Positions 8,174 through 16,970 of a stretch of DNA of 64,000 bases are shown here, piece after piece; position 1 is the first letter of the stretch; the number at the start of each line of letters is the position of its first letter. The notes below the pieces were generated by a model. It saw only the letters and a program-made list of their open reading frames with translations, did not search any database and was not told the origin of the DNA. The position numbers were made by a program, and so were the translations under genes. This DNA is from JAIQFF01 sp963725615. GTDB taxonomy: Bacteria > Acidobacteriota > Terriglobia > Terriglobales > Acidobacteriaceae. The stretch covers positions 124,001 to 188,000 of the forward strand of contig CAVRZO010000017.1 in NCBI GenBank assembly GCA_963725615.1, in the 5' to 3' direction.

Positions 8174-8452
8174 ATGAATACCACGCTCACCATCGACAAA
8201 GCCGGCCGCGTAGTCTTGCCCAAACCCGTGCGCGATGCCCTGCAGATCAGCCCCGGCGATTCCCTGGAGCTCGAAAGCTCCGAAGACCAGATCATCCTGC
8301 GTCCTGCGGTGGGTAAAGGTCGCATGTACAAGAAACAGGGTGTATGGGTTTTTGACTCCGGGGTGCCGCTCCCGGCCGAAACCGTGAATCGCACTATAAG
8401 TCGTGTGCGTGCCGAGCGTGACCGCCACGTCCTCGGGAAATACAAGAAGTGA
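8174..8452 (+). CDS. vapB: AbrB/MazE-type antitoxin of a VapBC pair
   Basis: A 92-residue protein whose first 45 residues form a SpoVT/AbrB swapped-hairpin DNA-binding domain (TLTIDKAGRVVLPKPVRDAL, then SPGDSLELE). The C-terminal half, ending in a basic tail, should wrap and inhibit the PIN toxin. Its stop codon overlaps the GTG of the toxin gene (8449-8452), the usual translational coupling of toxin-antitoxin operons. The operator of inverted AATGGCAT half-sites lies immediately upstream. Confidence 0.88.
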   Translation: MNTTLTIDKAGRVVLPKPVRDALQISPGDSLELESSEDQIILRPAVGKGRMYKKQGVWVFDSGVPLPAETVNRTISRVRAERDRHVLGKYKK

Positions 8453-8874
8453 AGTTCTTTTTGGACACTTCTGTTTTAGTCGCTGCCAGTCTGCTCCAAC
8501 ACGAACACCACATGCCCAGTGTAGCGGCCTGTTCGAAGGCAGATAAAAACACCACCGGTTGCGCCGCCCACACTCTCGCAGAAGTGTACTCCAGCCTTAC
8601 CAGGATGCCAGGACCGCAGCGAATGAGCGGGGACCAGGCTTTGCTCATCCTCGACCAAATTCGGGAGCGGCTGACCATCGTTACTCTCGACGAAGAGGAT
8701 TACTACTCAGTCATCACATCTGCCGTCGCCCAGGGGGTCGTGGGAGGAATGATTTACGATGCGCTCATAGCGAGGTGCGCGCTGAAGGCCAACGCCACCA
8801 CCATCTACACCTGGGATTTGGAGCACTTCCGGCGCCTCGGACCCGAAGTAGCCCGCCGGGTTCGGACCCCGTGA
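8449..8874 (+). CDS. vapC: PIN-domain ribonuclease toxin VapC
   Basis: A 141-residue PIN domain, predicted Mg-dependent RNase. The first acidic residue is in FLDTSVLVAA, the second in HTLAEVYSSL, and a further Asp is in GMIYDALIARCA, followed by IYTWDLEHF. It starts with GTG overlapping the antitoxin stop. It is convergent with copA, and the two stops are only 23 bases apart. The partner and the overlap make the assignment firm; the RNA target cannot be told. Confidence 0.9.
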   Translation: MKFFLDTSVLVAASLLQHEHHMPSVAACSKADKNTTGCAAHTLAEVYSSLTRMPGPQRMSGDQALLILDQIRERLTIVTLDEEDYYSVITSAVAQGVVGGMIYDALIARCALKANATTIYTWDLEHFRRLGPEVARRVRTP

Positions 8875-8897
8875 GACAATGGTTTATCCGCCGTCCC

Positions 8898-11405
8898 CTA
8901 TAGCCTCAACTTCCGCAAGCGCAACGAATTCGTAATCACCGAAACCGAACTCAAGCTCATCGCCGCCGCCGCCAGAATCGGGCTCAGCAACAGGCCGAAG
9001 AAGGGATAGAGCACGCCCGCCGCAATCGGCACTCCCAGCGAGTTGTAGACAAACGCAAAGAACAGGTTTTGCCGGATGTTGCGCATCGTCGCCTGGCTGA
9101 GTTTGCGCGCTCGCACGATGCCCGACAGGTCGCCCTTCACCAGGGTGATGCCGCCGCTTTCCATTGCGATATCTGTGCCGGTGCCCATGGCTATGCCTAC
9201 GTCCGCTTGGGCTAGCGCCGGAGCATCGTTGATGCCATCGCCGGCCATGGCGACGATCCGCCCTTCTTTCTGCAGGCGCTGCACCACCTCGGATTTCTTG
9301 CCGGGCAAAACTTCCGCTTCGAATTCCTCGATGCCCAAGGTCTTGGCCACTGCCTCCGCCGTGGCCCGGCTGTCGCCGGTAAGCATCACCAGCCGCAGCC
9401 CCTCATGCTTGAGCTCATTGAGAGCCTGCGCCGCCGAAGCCTTGATCGAATCCGCAATGCCGATCAAACCCGCGGCCTCGCCGTCCACGGCAATCAGGAT
9501 CACTGTTTGTCCGCCGCGCCGCAGCTCTTCCGCTTTCTGCGCCAGGCCGGCTGCAGAGATTCCGCTCTCTTCGAACAGCCGTTCGTTCCCGATCAGAATC
9601 TTCTTCCCGTCCACCCGTCCGCTCACTCCGCGCCCGGTGTGAGATTGGAACTCACTCTGGTTCTCCAAAACCAGCCCGCGGCTATTGGCAGCTTCCACCA
9701 CTGCGGCTCCGAGAGGATGCTCGCTTCCCTGCTCCAGGCTCGCCACCAGGCGCAGTAGCTGATTCTCGTCCAAACCGGGCGCAGTGATAACGGACGCCAC
9801 CCGCGGCTTGCCATCCGTCAGAGTGCCGGTCTTGTCGATCACCAGCGTGTCCACTTTCTCCATCAGCTCGAGCGCTTCTGCGTTCCTGATCAGCACACCG
9901 GCGTGAGCTCCCCGCCCCGTCCCGACCATGATCGCGATCGGCGTCGCCAGCCCTAGCGCGCACGGACACGCAATGATCAGCACCGCCACCGCATTGACCA
10001 AAGCATGCGCCAGCCGCGGTTCCGGCCCGAAGAAACTCCAGGCTGCAAAAGTCAGAACGGCAATCGCAATCACCGCCGGAACGAACCAGCCCGACACCCG
10101 GTCGGCCAACCGCTGAATGGGAGCGCGGCTGCGCTGCGCCTGGCTGACCATGCGCACAATTTGCGCCAGCAAAGTTTCGCTTCCCACCCGCTCGGCACGC
10201 ATGACCAGCGCCCCGGTCCCATTCACCGTCGCCCCAATCACGCGGCTGCCCGGACCCTTGCTCACCGGAATGGACTCGCCCGTGATCATCGACTCATCCA
10301 CCCAGCTGGTGCCTTCGATAACGGTGCCATCCACCGGAATTTTCTCTCCCGGACGCACCCGCAACCGGTCGCCGGGAGCCACCTGCTCGAGCGGGACATC
10401 TTCCTCGCGACCGTCGCGCAAAACTCGCGCCATCCTGGGCGACAAGTCCAACAAGGCTCGAATGGCCGCACCAGTGCGGCTGCGCGCCCGCAGCTCCAGC
10501 ACTTGCCCGAGCAACACCAACGCGGTGATCGCGGCCGCAGCTTCGAAATACAAGGCAGGCTTCCCGCCCATCTCGTGAAACGAAGCAGGAAATATTTGTG
10601 GGAAGACGGTTGCCGTCAAGCTGTACAAATAAGCCACGCCCGTGCCCATCGCGATCAGGGTGAACATATTGGTCGAGCGATTGACCAGGGACGTCCAGCC
10701 GCGCTGAAAAAATGGCGCCCCGCCCCAGAGCACAACCGGCGTGGCCAGAATTAACTCAATCCAGGGCCGCCAGCCCGCCGGCAGCAGCCGTTGGATGGGC
10801 ATGCCCGGCAGCATGTCGCCCATCGCAACCACCAGCAGCGGAGCGGTCAGCGCCACGCTGATCCAGAAACGCTGCGTCATGTCCCGCAGTTCAGGATTCT
10901 CTTCTTCCCGCGCCGCAACCGTGCGCGGCTCAAGCATCATCCCGCAAATAGGACAGTTGCCCGGCCCCGGGCGCACAATTTCCGGATGCATGGGGCAGGT
11001 GTACTCCACACGCGTCGCGGCGGTCACCGGCATCTCCGGCTCCAGCGCCATTCCGCAACGCGGACAAGCATCAGGCTTGGCCGATCGCACTTCCGGACAC
11101 ATGGGGCAAACATAAGCACCTGCGGCGGCGGGAGACGCCGTCGCAGGCGTTGCCAAAACATTCTTCGCTGCCGTTCCTTTGGCCCCAGCCGGCGCGATAT
11201 CGATAATCTGCAACCCCGCGGCGGACGCCGGACGAGGCGCCAAATAATCATTCGGACGAGCGCGAAATTTTTCCAGGCAACCGCCGCAGCAGAAGTAGTA
11301 GGTCTTCCCGGCGTAATCGAACTTATGCTTGGCGGTGAAAGGCTCCACGTTCATTCCGCAAACTGGATCTTTCACGGTCGTTACAGACTTGGCAGATTCT
11401 TCCAT
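8898..11405 (-). CDS. copA: Copper-type P1B ATPase with YHS and heavy-metal-binding domains
   Basis: A heavy-metal-translocating P-type ATPase, probably exporting Cu(I). The N-terminus has no CxxC HMA domain. It has a YHS domain (KDPVCGMNVEP, then YFCCGGCLEKF) and two Cys-rich modules of the YVCPMCPEV / CPRCGMALEP type. The ATPase core has the CPC metal motif (IIACPCALGLATP), the phosphorylation site DKTGTLT, the SEHPLG nucleotide motif and GDGINDAPALAQADVGIAMG. A frame to 11465 exists; the ATG at 11405 (MEESAKSV) is chosen because the extra 20 residues look non-native, though neither start has a good ribosome site. It is divergent from a small HMA-like gene. Confidence 0.9.
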   Translation of the reverse strand: MEESAKSVTTVKDPVCGMNVEPFTAKHKFDYAGKTYYFCCGGCLEKFRARPNDYLAPRPASAAGLQIIDIAPAGAKGTAAKNVLATPATASPAAAGAYVCPMCPEVRSAKPDACPRCGMALEPEMPVTAATRVEYTCPMHPEIVRPGPGNCPICGMMLEPRTVAAREEENPELRDMTQRFWISVALTAPLLVVAMGDMLPGMPIQRLLPAGWRPWIELILATPVVLWGGAPFFQRGWTSLVNRSTNMFTLIAMGTGVAYLYSLTATVFPQIFPASFHEMGGKPALYFEAAAAITALVLLGQVLELRARSRTGAAIRALLDLSPRMARVLRDGREEDVPLEQVAPGDRLRVRPGEKIPVDGTVIEGTSWVDESMITGESIPVSKGPGSRVIGATVNGTGALVMRAERVGSETLLAQIVRMVSQAQRSRAPIQRLADRVSGWFVPAVIAIAVLTFAAWSFFGPEPRLAHALVNAVAVLIIACPCALGLATPIAIMVGTGRGAHAGVLIRNAEALELMEKVDTLVIDKTGTLTDGKPRVASVITAPGLDENQLLRLVASLEQGSEHPLGAAVVEAANSRGLVLENQSEFQSHTGRGVSGRVDGKKILIGNERLFEESGISAAGLAQKAEELRRGGQTVILIAVDGEAAGLIGIADSIKASAAQALNELKHEGLRLVMLTGDSRATAEAVAKTLGIEEFEAEVLPGKKSEVVQRLQKEGRIVAMAGDGINDAPALAQADVGIAMGTGTDIAMESGGITLVKGDLSGIVRARKLSQATMRNIRQNLFFAFVYNSLGVPIAAGVLYPFFGLLLSPILAAAAMSLSSVSVITNSLRLRKLRL

Positions 11406-11484
11406 AGTTCGTGGCGAGTTGCTGGCGAGGTTGCCGGCGCCTCTTCGAAATAGCCAGCCGGACAATATTTAGATTCATTCGCTT

Positions 11485-11503
11485 ATACAATCGATTGTTG
11501 TAT
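11485..11503. promoter_or_regulatory. Nested palindrome in the copA divergent promoter region
   Basis: ATACAA (11485-11490) and TTGTAT (11498-11503) are perfect inverted arms, and the centre contains CAATCGATTG (11488-11497), itself a perfect palindrome. The position between the divergent copA and HMA-like starts makes it a candidate regulator site. No regulator gene is adjacent. Confidence 0.4.
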
Positions 11504-11554
11504 CTTCAAAGGGAGAAGAGGCAGGGCTGCAGAGCAAACCGATCCAGGGGATAT

Positions 11555-11594
11555 TCTTTGCGTACTTTGCGAACCCTTTGGCGTCCTTTGCGGT
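11555..11594. repeat. CTTTGCG-type tandem tract
   Basis: Four imperfect copies of CTTTGCG spaced by two to four bases lie just upstream of the HMA-like gene. It is one of several unrelated heptamer-like tracts in the window. Confidence 0.55.
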
Positions 11595-11623
11595 AATGCT
11601 TTTTGCCTCGCAAGGAGAGCCGG

Positions 11624-11851
11624 ATGACCCACTTGGAAGTGGCCTACCGCTACCACACACCTCTGCGGGAGGCGACTATGCGCGCCCTCGACAACGTGCG
11701 CGAAGTCTATGGCGTCCGGCAAATTACGTTCAACGAAGCGGAGCGCATCGTTCGCGTCGAATTTGACGCATCGCGCTTCAAGGAACCTGTAATGGCCAGC
11801 CTGTTAAGGAGCACCGGACTCGACCTCGGCGAACGAGTAGTTCTTGCCTGA
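11624..11851 (+). CDS. Small HMA-fold-like protein without CxxC
   Basis: A 75-residue protein whose alternating pattern (THLEVAYRY; REATMRALDNVREVYGV; ITFNEAERIVRVEFD; FKEPVMASLLRSTGLDL) matches the beta-alpha-beta-beta-alpha-beta fold of heavy-metal-associated domains. The metal-binding CxxC is missing from the first loop (YHTPLRE). AAGGAG about eight bases before the ATG at 11624 decides the start. Being divergent from copA suggests a link to metal handling, perhaps by protein contact rather than metal binding. That role is inference. Confidence 0.6.
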   Translation: MTHLEVAYRYHTPLREATMRALDNVREVYGVRQITFNEAERIVRVEFDASRFKEPVMASLLRSTGLDLGERVVLA

Positions 11852-12525
11852 AAGCCCACCCGTACTAGGGCGTCGCAACCAAGACAAACATTGAAGACAA
11901 AGAATGGGAAGGACACGAGTTCACTCGTGCCGCCAAGCTAAGGACACTGCGCTTCAGCGCGTGACGGGGTCTTGGGGGGCTCCTGGCAGCCAAAAGCCCG
12001 CCAGTCACCGCGTCCAGCTGTATCTAGACAATTGGAGAACGATCGGGAGCAAAACCGGTTGGGGAGGGGGAGGGCTGTTCTTTACAGAAAATGCAAGGGG
12101 CGCTCAAGAAAACCTCTGGCCGAAGTTTTTTCTCTGGAGCGCCCCGTTGCGCGCCACTTCGTCTGTTGAGATGTAAAGCATCCCCGTTGCCACTTTCAAG
12201 TTGCTGAAAAGGCTAAGCTCCAATCTTTGGTAATCGAGTAGGAATTGCTTTTCGGGAGGAACAATTTACGCTGGACCGACCCCTTCGCACGAAGCCTGCC
12301 GAAATCCTGTGGAAATCCTCCAAAAGCCATGGCAGAAGCCAGTTTTGACCGACCGCATGACCCCGAGTTATAGAGGGCCAGACATCCCTCCGCCGTCGGT
12401 GGTAAGGCCGCGATGAGCCGCCGAAGCGGCAAAAGAATGTAGCCCAGGGGTGCAAGCCCTGGGGTGCACCAACCAAGAACAGGCCATAGCCCTGAAAGAT
12501 GCCAGCGCCACAAAGGCAAAAGGCC
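11852..12525. other. 674-base intergenic region with several hairpins
   Basis: No credible gene is seen. It holds a two-hairpin element at 11911-11964 (CACGAGT/ACTCGTG, then GCGC/GCGC). A long hairpin has arms GGGGCGCTC (12097-12105) and GAGCGCCCC (12137-12145). GGGGGAGGGCTGTTC at 12066-12080 is repeated in reverse complement at 23286-23300. A CCCAGGG/CCCTGGG hairpin lies at 12443-12463. Open frames here are short and non-native in composition. Confidence 0.6.
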
Positions 12526-13872
12526 TTACGGCCGCGCCCCGGACTCAGGACCCAGCGGTGCTCCCGGTAGATGTTCCGCCTTCCACCGCATCGCCGCCGT
12601 GATTCGCGTCCGCCCGCTGGGATGATCAAAAAAGATAAACTCCTCGATCGGCCCGGGATCGAGCTTACGATACTCGCCCAGCATCAGATCCACTTCTGCT
12701 TCTCCGTCCGGCTGCTGGCTGGCGTTGATGCCGTACATGTCCGCTTCGTACTCCATGGTGCGGGTAATCGTGTTGTCCACCGGAGTCAGCACAAAAGAGA
12801 TCGTGGACAGCAACAGCGCCGCGAGCGGCAGCAACGCAAGATCGGTAATCCCCCTGATCCTCCAACTCTCTCCCCAACGCGCCAACCCGGCGTTGAGGCC
12901 CCGGTTCAGGAGAGCAAACGTGAGCACCATGACAATCCCGTTCAGCACCAGGCCTTTGAACACATGATTCAAAACGTAGTGCCCCATCTCGTGGCCCATG
13001 GTCGACTCGATTCCCGGCAAGGAGCAACGTTTCAGCAGATTGTCATTGAGCGAGATCCGCAGGGTCCCGGCAAAGCCGCTCACGTTCGCGCTCACCCGGT
13101 CGGACTGACGGGACTCGTCAACCACGTAAACATCCGTGGCGGGAATTCCGTTGGCCCGGGCCAGGCTAAGGATCGGCTCCCGGAAGCGAGGATCCGCCAG
13201 CTTGGTATAGGTGTTGAACAAGGGAGAAATAAAAACCGGCGCAATCAGCACCACAAACACGGTAAAGATCAGCGACACCGCGCTACCCCACACCCACCAG
13301 TTCTTGCCCACCCGCCTGACCAGGCCAAACAAAATCACCAGCAGAATGGCCCCCAGCACCAGCGTCACCGCCAACCCAACCGTCTGGTCGCGCATCCACT
13401 GCCCGAACGACTGGTTCGAGAGCCCATACTTGTGCTCCCGAAAAAAGCCCTCATAGACCGTAAGCGGAAGAGTCATCACCGCGACCACCAGCGCGAACTG
13501 CACCCAGTACAGCGTCGTCTGCAGCGGCTTGAAGCGTGTGACCCGCTCGGCCAGATCCCGCATCCAGGCCGACCATCGAAAGCGCAACAAAATCCACATC
13601 ACCACAACGATGGACAGAAAATCCCAAAGCTGAAGCCAGTAGCCGCCCTCAAAATAAGCGTCAGAGCGCGCCCGCTTGTCGGCCGGGATCCGGGCAAGAT
13701 AGGCGTCCACCGCCGCCTTGACGTCAAACGACTGAGCCGAAGCCGCGTGCCCGGTTTCGGTCGCCACGTTGGGACTGGACGCCTGCGCCTGTGCCGGAAG
13801 CGCGAGACCAGCGAAGAGAAAGATGGTAAAGAGCAGGATGCCTGCAAGAACGTTTCGTAGGGAAAGTTTCAC
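12526..13872 (-). CDS. M48A (Ste24/CAAX-type) membrane zinc protease
   Basis: A 448-residue integral membrane metalloprotease. The zinc site HEMGH lies in STMGHEMGHYVLNH, with the third ligand in the EYEADMYGI segment. The N-terminal half has a signal-like helix and several transmembrane segments, and carries EHKYGLSNQSFGQW, a hallmark of the Ste24 branch. The GTG at 13872 is preferred because GGAGG precedes it by four bases; an upstream frame to 13914 is less likely. Bacterial members probably act in membrane-protein quality control; that role is family knowledge. It is divergent from tRNA-Arg. Confidence 0.9.
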   Translation of the reverse strand: MKLSLRNVLAGILLFTIFLFAGLALPAQAQASSPNVATETGHAASAQSFDVKAAVDAYLARIPADKRARSDAYFEGGYWLQLWDFLSIVVVMWILLRFRWSAWMRDLAERVTRFKPLQTTLYWVQFALVVAVMTLPLTVYEGFFREHKYGLSNQSFGQWMRDQTVGLAVTLVLGAILLVILFGLVRRVGKNWWVWGSAVSLIFTVFVVLIAPVFISPLFNTYTKLADPRFREPILSLARANGIPATDVYVVDESRQSDRVSANVSGFAGTLRISLNDNLLKRCSLPGIESTMGHEMGHYVLNHVFKGLVLNGIVMVLTFALLNRGLNAGLARWGESWRIRGITDLALLPLAALLLSTISFVLTPVDNTITRTMEYEADMYGINASQQPDGEAEVDLMLGEYRKLDPGPIEEFIFFDHPSGRTRITAAMRWKAEHLPGAPLGPESGARP

Positions 13873-13907
13873 GCCGCCTCCGGAGATCGTGATCCGCGCG
13901 GGGCATC

Positions 13908-13936
13908 TTATCAAGTTCCGAGGCTTTCGCTATAAT
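13908..13936 (+). promoter_or_regulatory. Sigma-70-type promoter of tRNA-Arg
   Basis: TTATCA (13908-13913), a 17-base spacer and a perfect TATAAT (13931-13936) lie 30 bases before the tRNA 5' end. Confidence 0.65.
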
Positions 13937-13966
13937 CGAAGTCGCCGCATACCGTCACCTCGCATT

Positions 13967-14043
13967 GCGCCCTTAGCTCAGCTGGATAGAGCGTCTGGCT
14001 ACGAACCAGAAGGTCGGGAGTTCGAATCTCTCAGGGCGCACCA
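13967..14043 (+). tRNA. tRNA-Arg (anticodon ACG)
   Basis: The cloverleaf is complete: acceptor GCGCCCT pairs with AGGGCGC, the D-arm contains AGCTCAGCTGGATAGAGC, and the anticodon stem TCTGG/CCAGA encloses loop CTACGAA. The T-arm carries GTTCGAATC. CCA is encoded at 14041-14043. The ACG wobble A would need deamination to inosine by TadA, whose gene is cut by the right edge of the window. Confidence 0.97.
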
Positions 14044-14428
14044 TTTCATCCCATCGTTCCTTCCTCCCACCTTTCGCAGAAAGCGCGAAAGATGGGGCAC
14101 CCGACGATGCCAAGCGGTCGCTTCCCCGGGCTGGAGCCATTGTCATCGAACAAGATACTTTCCGCGGTGGTGCAATACCAGTTGGTCTGCTGGCGAGTTC
14201 ACGGATTCCCCTTGCGGTTGTGGTCCAACATAGGCAACTTCCCGGGTCACGGTCACAGATTTATCAACAGTTATCCGCCATGGGCTTTGAATTTGCACGA
14301 CGACACCCGGTTTCGTTGTCCACCCCGCTGACCAACCCTTAGCAAATCCAAATTCCCACCTGCGCATTGAACTTCCGGAAGTTGCGGACGGCCGGGACTG
14401 GTACGTAAGTTATATCCCACGCTGATAC
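14044..14428. other. 385-base intergenic region
   Basis: Between tRNA-Arg and the next gene. Only short, unconvincing open frames are present, including ones that translate the tRNA. No strong hairpin or known RNA was recognised. Confidence 0.5.
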
Positions 14429-15445
14429 ATGGGAGACCTTGCTTTGGGAACCTTACGAATCTGGCTGCTGATCTTGGCAGCCATGGCGATAGCCGCGCCT
14501 TTGGCGGCACAGGACACGAGTGCGCCGAAGCCGGAGGCCGGACATATTACCGGCACCGTGACCGATGTGAACGGCGACATCCTTGCCGGCGCCGCTGTCG
14601 TCCTGCAGGGCCCTGGCCTCAAAGATCCCCAGAAGTTCGTGTCGAACGACAACGGATTCTTCGAGTTCAAGGAAATAGATCCTGGAACTTATCGCGTCAC
14701 CATCACCGCCCCGGACTTTGCCGACTGGACCTCGCCCGATTTTGTGCTCAATCCGGGCCAGTACCTGATCCTCACCGGCACTCAGCTCCAGGTCGCGCAG
14801 GTGAACACCACGGTAAGCGTGGTTTATACGCCGGAGGAAGTCGCCGTCGAGCAGGTCAAGATCGAGGAGACGCAGCGCGTCTTCGGCGTCATCCCCAATT
14901 TCTATGTCGTCTATAACGCCAACCCCGCGCCGCTTACCACCAAGCTGAAATTCCACCTCGCCCTGAAAACCTCCACCGACGCCTTCACCGTTCTCGGGGT
15001 AGGAACGCTGGCCGCCATCAACCAGGCGGGAGGCACTCCCGGCTACGTTCAGGGTTGGAAGGGTTACGGCGAGCGCTTTGGCGCGGCCGCCGCCGACGGC
15101 TTTTCCGACATCATGATCGGGGGCGCCATCCTGCCCTCGCTGCTGCGCCAGGATCCCCGCTACTTCTACCAGGGGACAGGGACAAACAAGTCTCGCTTTC
15201 TCCACGCCATCTCCAGCCCATTGATCTGCAGGGGAAACAACGGACGGCTGCAACCCAACTATTCGAGCATAGGTGGTGATCTGGGCTCGTCTGCGCTCTC
15301 CAACCTCTACTATCCGGCATCGGACCGCGGCGCAAGACTAGTGTTCCAGAATTTCTTTATCTCCACGGGCGAGCGCATGCTCAGCAGCCTGGTACAGGAG
15401 TTCGTCTTGAACCGGATCACACTCAAACAAAAGGTTAAGAACTAG
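14429..15445 (+). CDS. Secreted protein with carboxypeptidase-regulatory-like domain
   Basis: A 338-residue protein with a signal peptide (LWLLILAAMAIAAPLAAQ-like stretch, cleavage after AQ). Residues about 35-115 form a CarboxypepD_reg-like beta-sandwich (HITGTVTDVNGDILAGAAV, then YRVTITAPDFADW). The C-terminal 180 residues are Gly/Tyr-rich with beta-strand alternation (DIMIGGAILPSLLRQDPRY, then ARLVFQNFF) and may be a small outer-membrane or surface domain. In Acidobacteriota, such N-terminal domains often precede large TonB-dependent barrels; here the barrel is absent or minimal. The function is unknown. Confidence 0.75.
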   Translation: MGDLALGTLRIWLLILAAMAIAAPLAAQDTSAPKPEAGHITGTVTDVNGDILAGAAVVLQGPGLKDPQKFVSNDNGFFEFKEIDPGTYRVTITAPDFADWTSPDFVLNPGQYLILTGTQLQVAQVNTTVSVVYTPEEVAVEQVKIEETQRVFGVIPNFYVVYNANPAPLTTKLKFHLALKTSTDAFTVLGVGTLAAINQAGGTPGYVQGWKGYGERFGAAAADGFSDIMIGGAILPSLLRQDPRYFYQGTGTNKSRFLHAISSPLICRGNNGRLQPNYSSIGGDLGSSALSNLYYPASDRGARLVFQNFFISTGERMLSSLVQEFVLNRITLKQKVKN

Positions 15446-15768
15446 TCGCATAGGACACGTTAAGCGGCGCAAGAGTGAATGTTTTTCACATCGCCTGGAT
15501 TTACTGACGCCGCGAGTGTCTCGATCTTCGCCTCTCCGGTTGGGACGACCGGATCTGGCACGGCCTCTCCTATAAGGTTCTCCCGACTCTTGCTGAGCGC
15601 GGTAATGTAAGCAGCCCTCATCTCTCCTGAGCCAGTTGCGTTTTTTACTCCAGCGCCTCCTCGTATTGCCGCGGGGCGGGATCAAGCATGAAAAGTTTTG
15701 CACATTAAACCAACTCCGCCCAACCCACTTAGCCACAACATCTTTCGTGGTAACCAGTTACCCCGACG
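15446..15768. other. 323-base intergenic region
   Basis: No gene, tRNA or strong repeat recognised. It may contain the promoter of the TonB-like gene, whose own start is uncertain. Confidence 0.45.
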
Positions 15769-16956
15769 GTGTCTGGCAACCGAACTGCGCTGAGGCAGGA
15801 AGCATTCACATCCCCCCGGGAGCTTCCCTTGTTCCCACAACGAGTTCTCGTCGCACTTGAGACCGATCAGGGCGTGGAATACGTCACCGCCTCCGGCTGG
15901 GACCGAGTCTATCTCTTATGGATGTTCCGCAACTTCCGCAGCCTTCCCCAAAACGTTCTCAGTCCACGACAAAAGCAGCTTATCGGGTCTTTGTATCGCG
16001 CAGCATCAAACTACGGCCCGGATGAAGTGCACGGCGCGGTTGCGGTCGGCACGGTGGAAGACTGCAGGCCATCGTCGCTGGCCGCACTTCCCTCCTCTGT
16101 TAAAACCAGAAAACGAGTCGCGCGCGAAGAGAGCCTGCCGGACGTTCCAACGGTCGGCTCCAAACCCTTCTACGCTCGATCGACCTTGAACCGGATGACC
16201 CTGAAAGTCGCGACCGCTGCCCTGGTGCTCGTGATCGCAATATTGGCCTGGCATCAACTGGGAGCTCAACCGGTGGCCGGTTCATCGTCCACTCTGACCG
16301 CCGCGGCCGCGCGCCGGACGGACGAACCCCTGGTGATCGCGAGCGAGGCCGGCGCGAAAAAGGTACCGCAGAAAGATCCGATTCCGGCAAGTGTCGAATC
16401 TGCTGCGAATCCCGCCGTCGCGGCCCCACTCACCGACACCGTCAGTAATCCAGAAGTTACCACAGCCCATGAGGGGACAGCCGCCCCGGCTGTCCAGCGG
16501 AGCGCAGCTCCGCCAGCCGGCAGCATTCCACAAACCATCACTGCGCCGGCCCAAACGCTTGCCACCGTCAGCAAAGCGAATGAGACCACGGCAATACTTC
16601 ATCACCCGGTGACACCTTCTCCAAAAATTTCCGAAGCCGTGGCCAACTCGCCTCGAGTGCAGATCTCGGGCCGCCCGCAGAAGCTGGTCTACCCTGTCTG
16701 TCCCGAGACTCAGGCTCGCGGCAAAGTTTCTCTTCAGGCTGTAGTGGGAAATGACGGCGCGGTGAGCCGGGTCAGAGTCCTGACCGGAGACCACACCCTG
16801 GCCGCGGCCGCAGTTGAAGCCGTGCGGCAGTGGCGCTACGAACCGTCCGCGGGCGCTGCCGCGCATCTCGAACGAGAGACCAATATCACCATCTCTTTCA
16901 TCTCGAACGAAGTCGTGGCCGTCAGCTTCCCCAACTCCGCGCCGCTTTCGCGCTAA
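15769..16956 (+). CDS. TonB-like C-terminal domain protein
   Basis: A 395-residue frame with an unusual cytoplasmic N-terminus of about 140 residues. One transmembrane segment (LKVATAALVLVIAILAW) and a Pro/Ala/Thr-rich linker follow, then a C-terminal TonB domain (KVSLQAVVGNDGAVSRVRVL, then EAVRQWRYEPS). It is probably an energy transducer or a scaffold linking the inner and outer membranes. The linker contains a translated palindromic repeat (16475-16513). The GTG start at 15769 has no Shine-Dalgarno, so the true start may be further in. It ends 14 bases from the convergent methyltransferase gene. Confidence 0.75.
   Translation: MSGNRTALRQEAFTSPRELPLFPQRVLVALETDQGVEYVTASGWDRVYLLWMFRNFRSLPQNVLSPRQKQLIGSLYRAASNYGPDEVHGAVAVGTVEDCRPSSLAALPSSVKTRKRVAREESLPDVPTVGSKPFYARSTLNRMTLKVATAALVLVIAILAWHQLGAQPVAGSSSTLTAAAARRTDEPLVIASEAGAKKVPQKDPIPASVESAANPAVAAPLTDTVSNPEVTTAHEGTAAPAVQRSAAPPAGSIPQTITAPAQTLATVSKANETTAILHHPVTPSPKISEAVANSPRVQISGRPQKLVYPVCPETQARGKVSLQAVVGNDGAVSRVRVLTGDHTLAAAAVEAVRQWRYEPSAGAAAHLERETNITISFISNEVVAVSFPNSAPLSR
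16475..16513. repeat. Two-hairpin element translated in frame inside the TonB-like gene
   Basis: Hairpin 1 is GGACAGCC (16475-16482) with GGCTGTCC (16488-16495). Hairpin 2 is GCGGAGC (16497-16503) with GCTCCGC (16507-16513). The architecture equals the intergenic two-hairpin elements at 33853, 39163 and 43464. Here it is 39 bases long, keeps the frame and encodes the linker segment GTAAPAVQRSAAPP. Confidence 0.7.
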
Positions 16957-16970
16957 CAAACTCTCTCCGG

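Noticed and set aside
12571..13860. 429-codon open frame antisense to the M48 protease
   Set aside because: His/Arg/Gln-rich shadow frame without motifs.
13769..14233. Open frame through tRNA-Arg with PLAQLDRASG-type residues
   Set aside because: The residues come from translating the tRNA gene and the following spacer; no domain is present.
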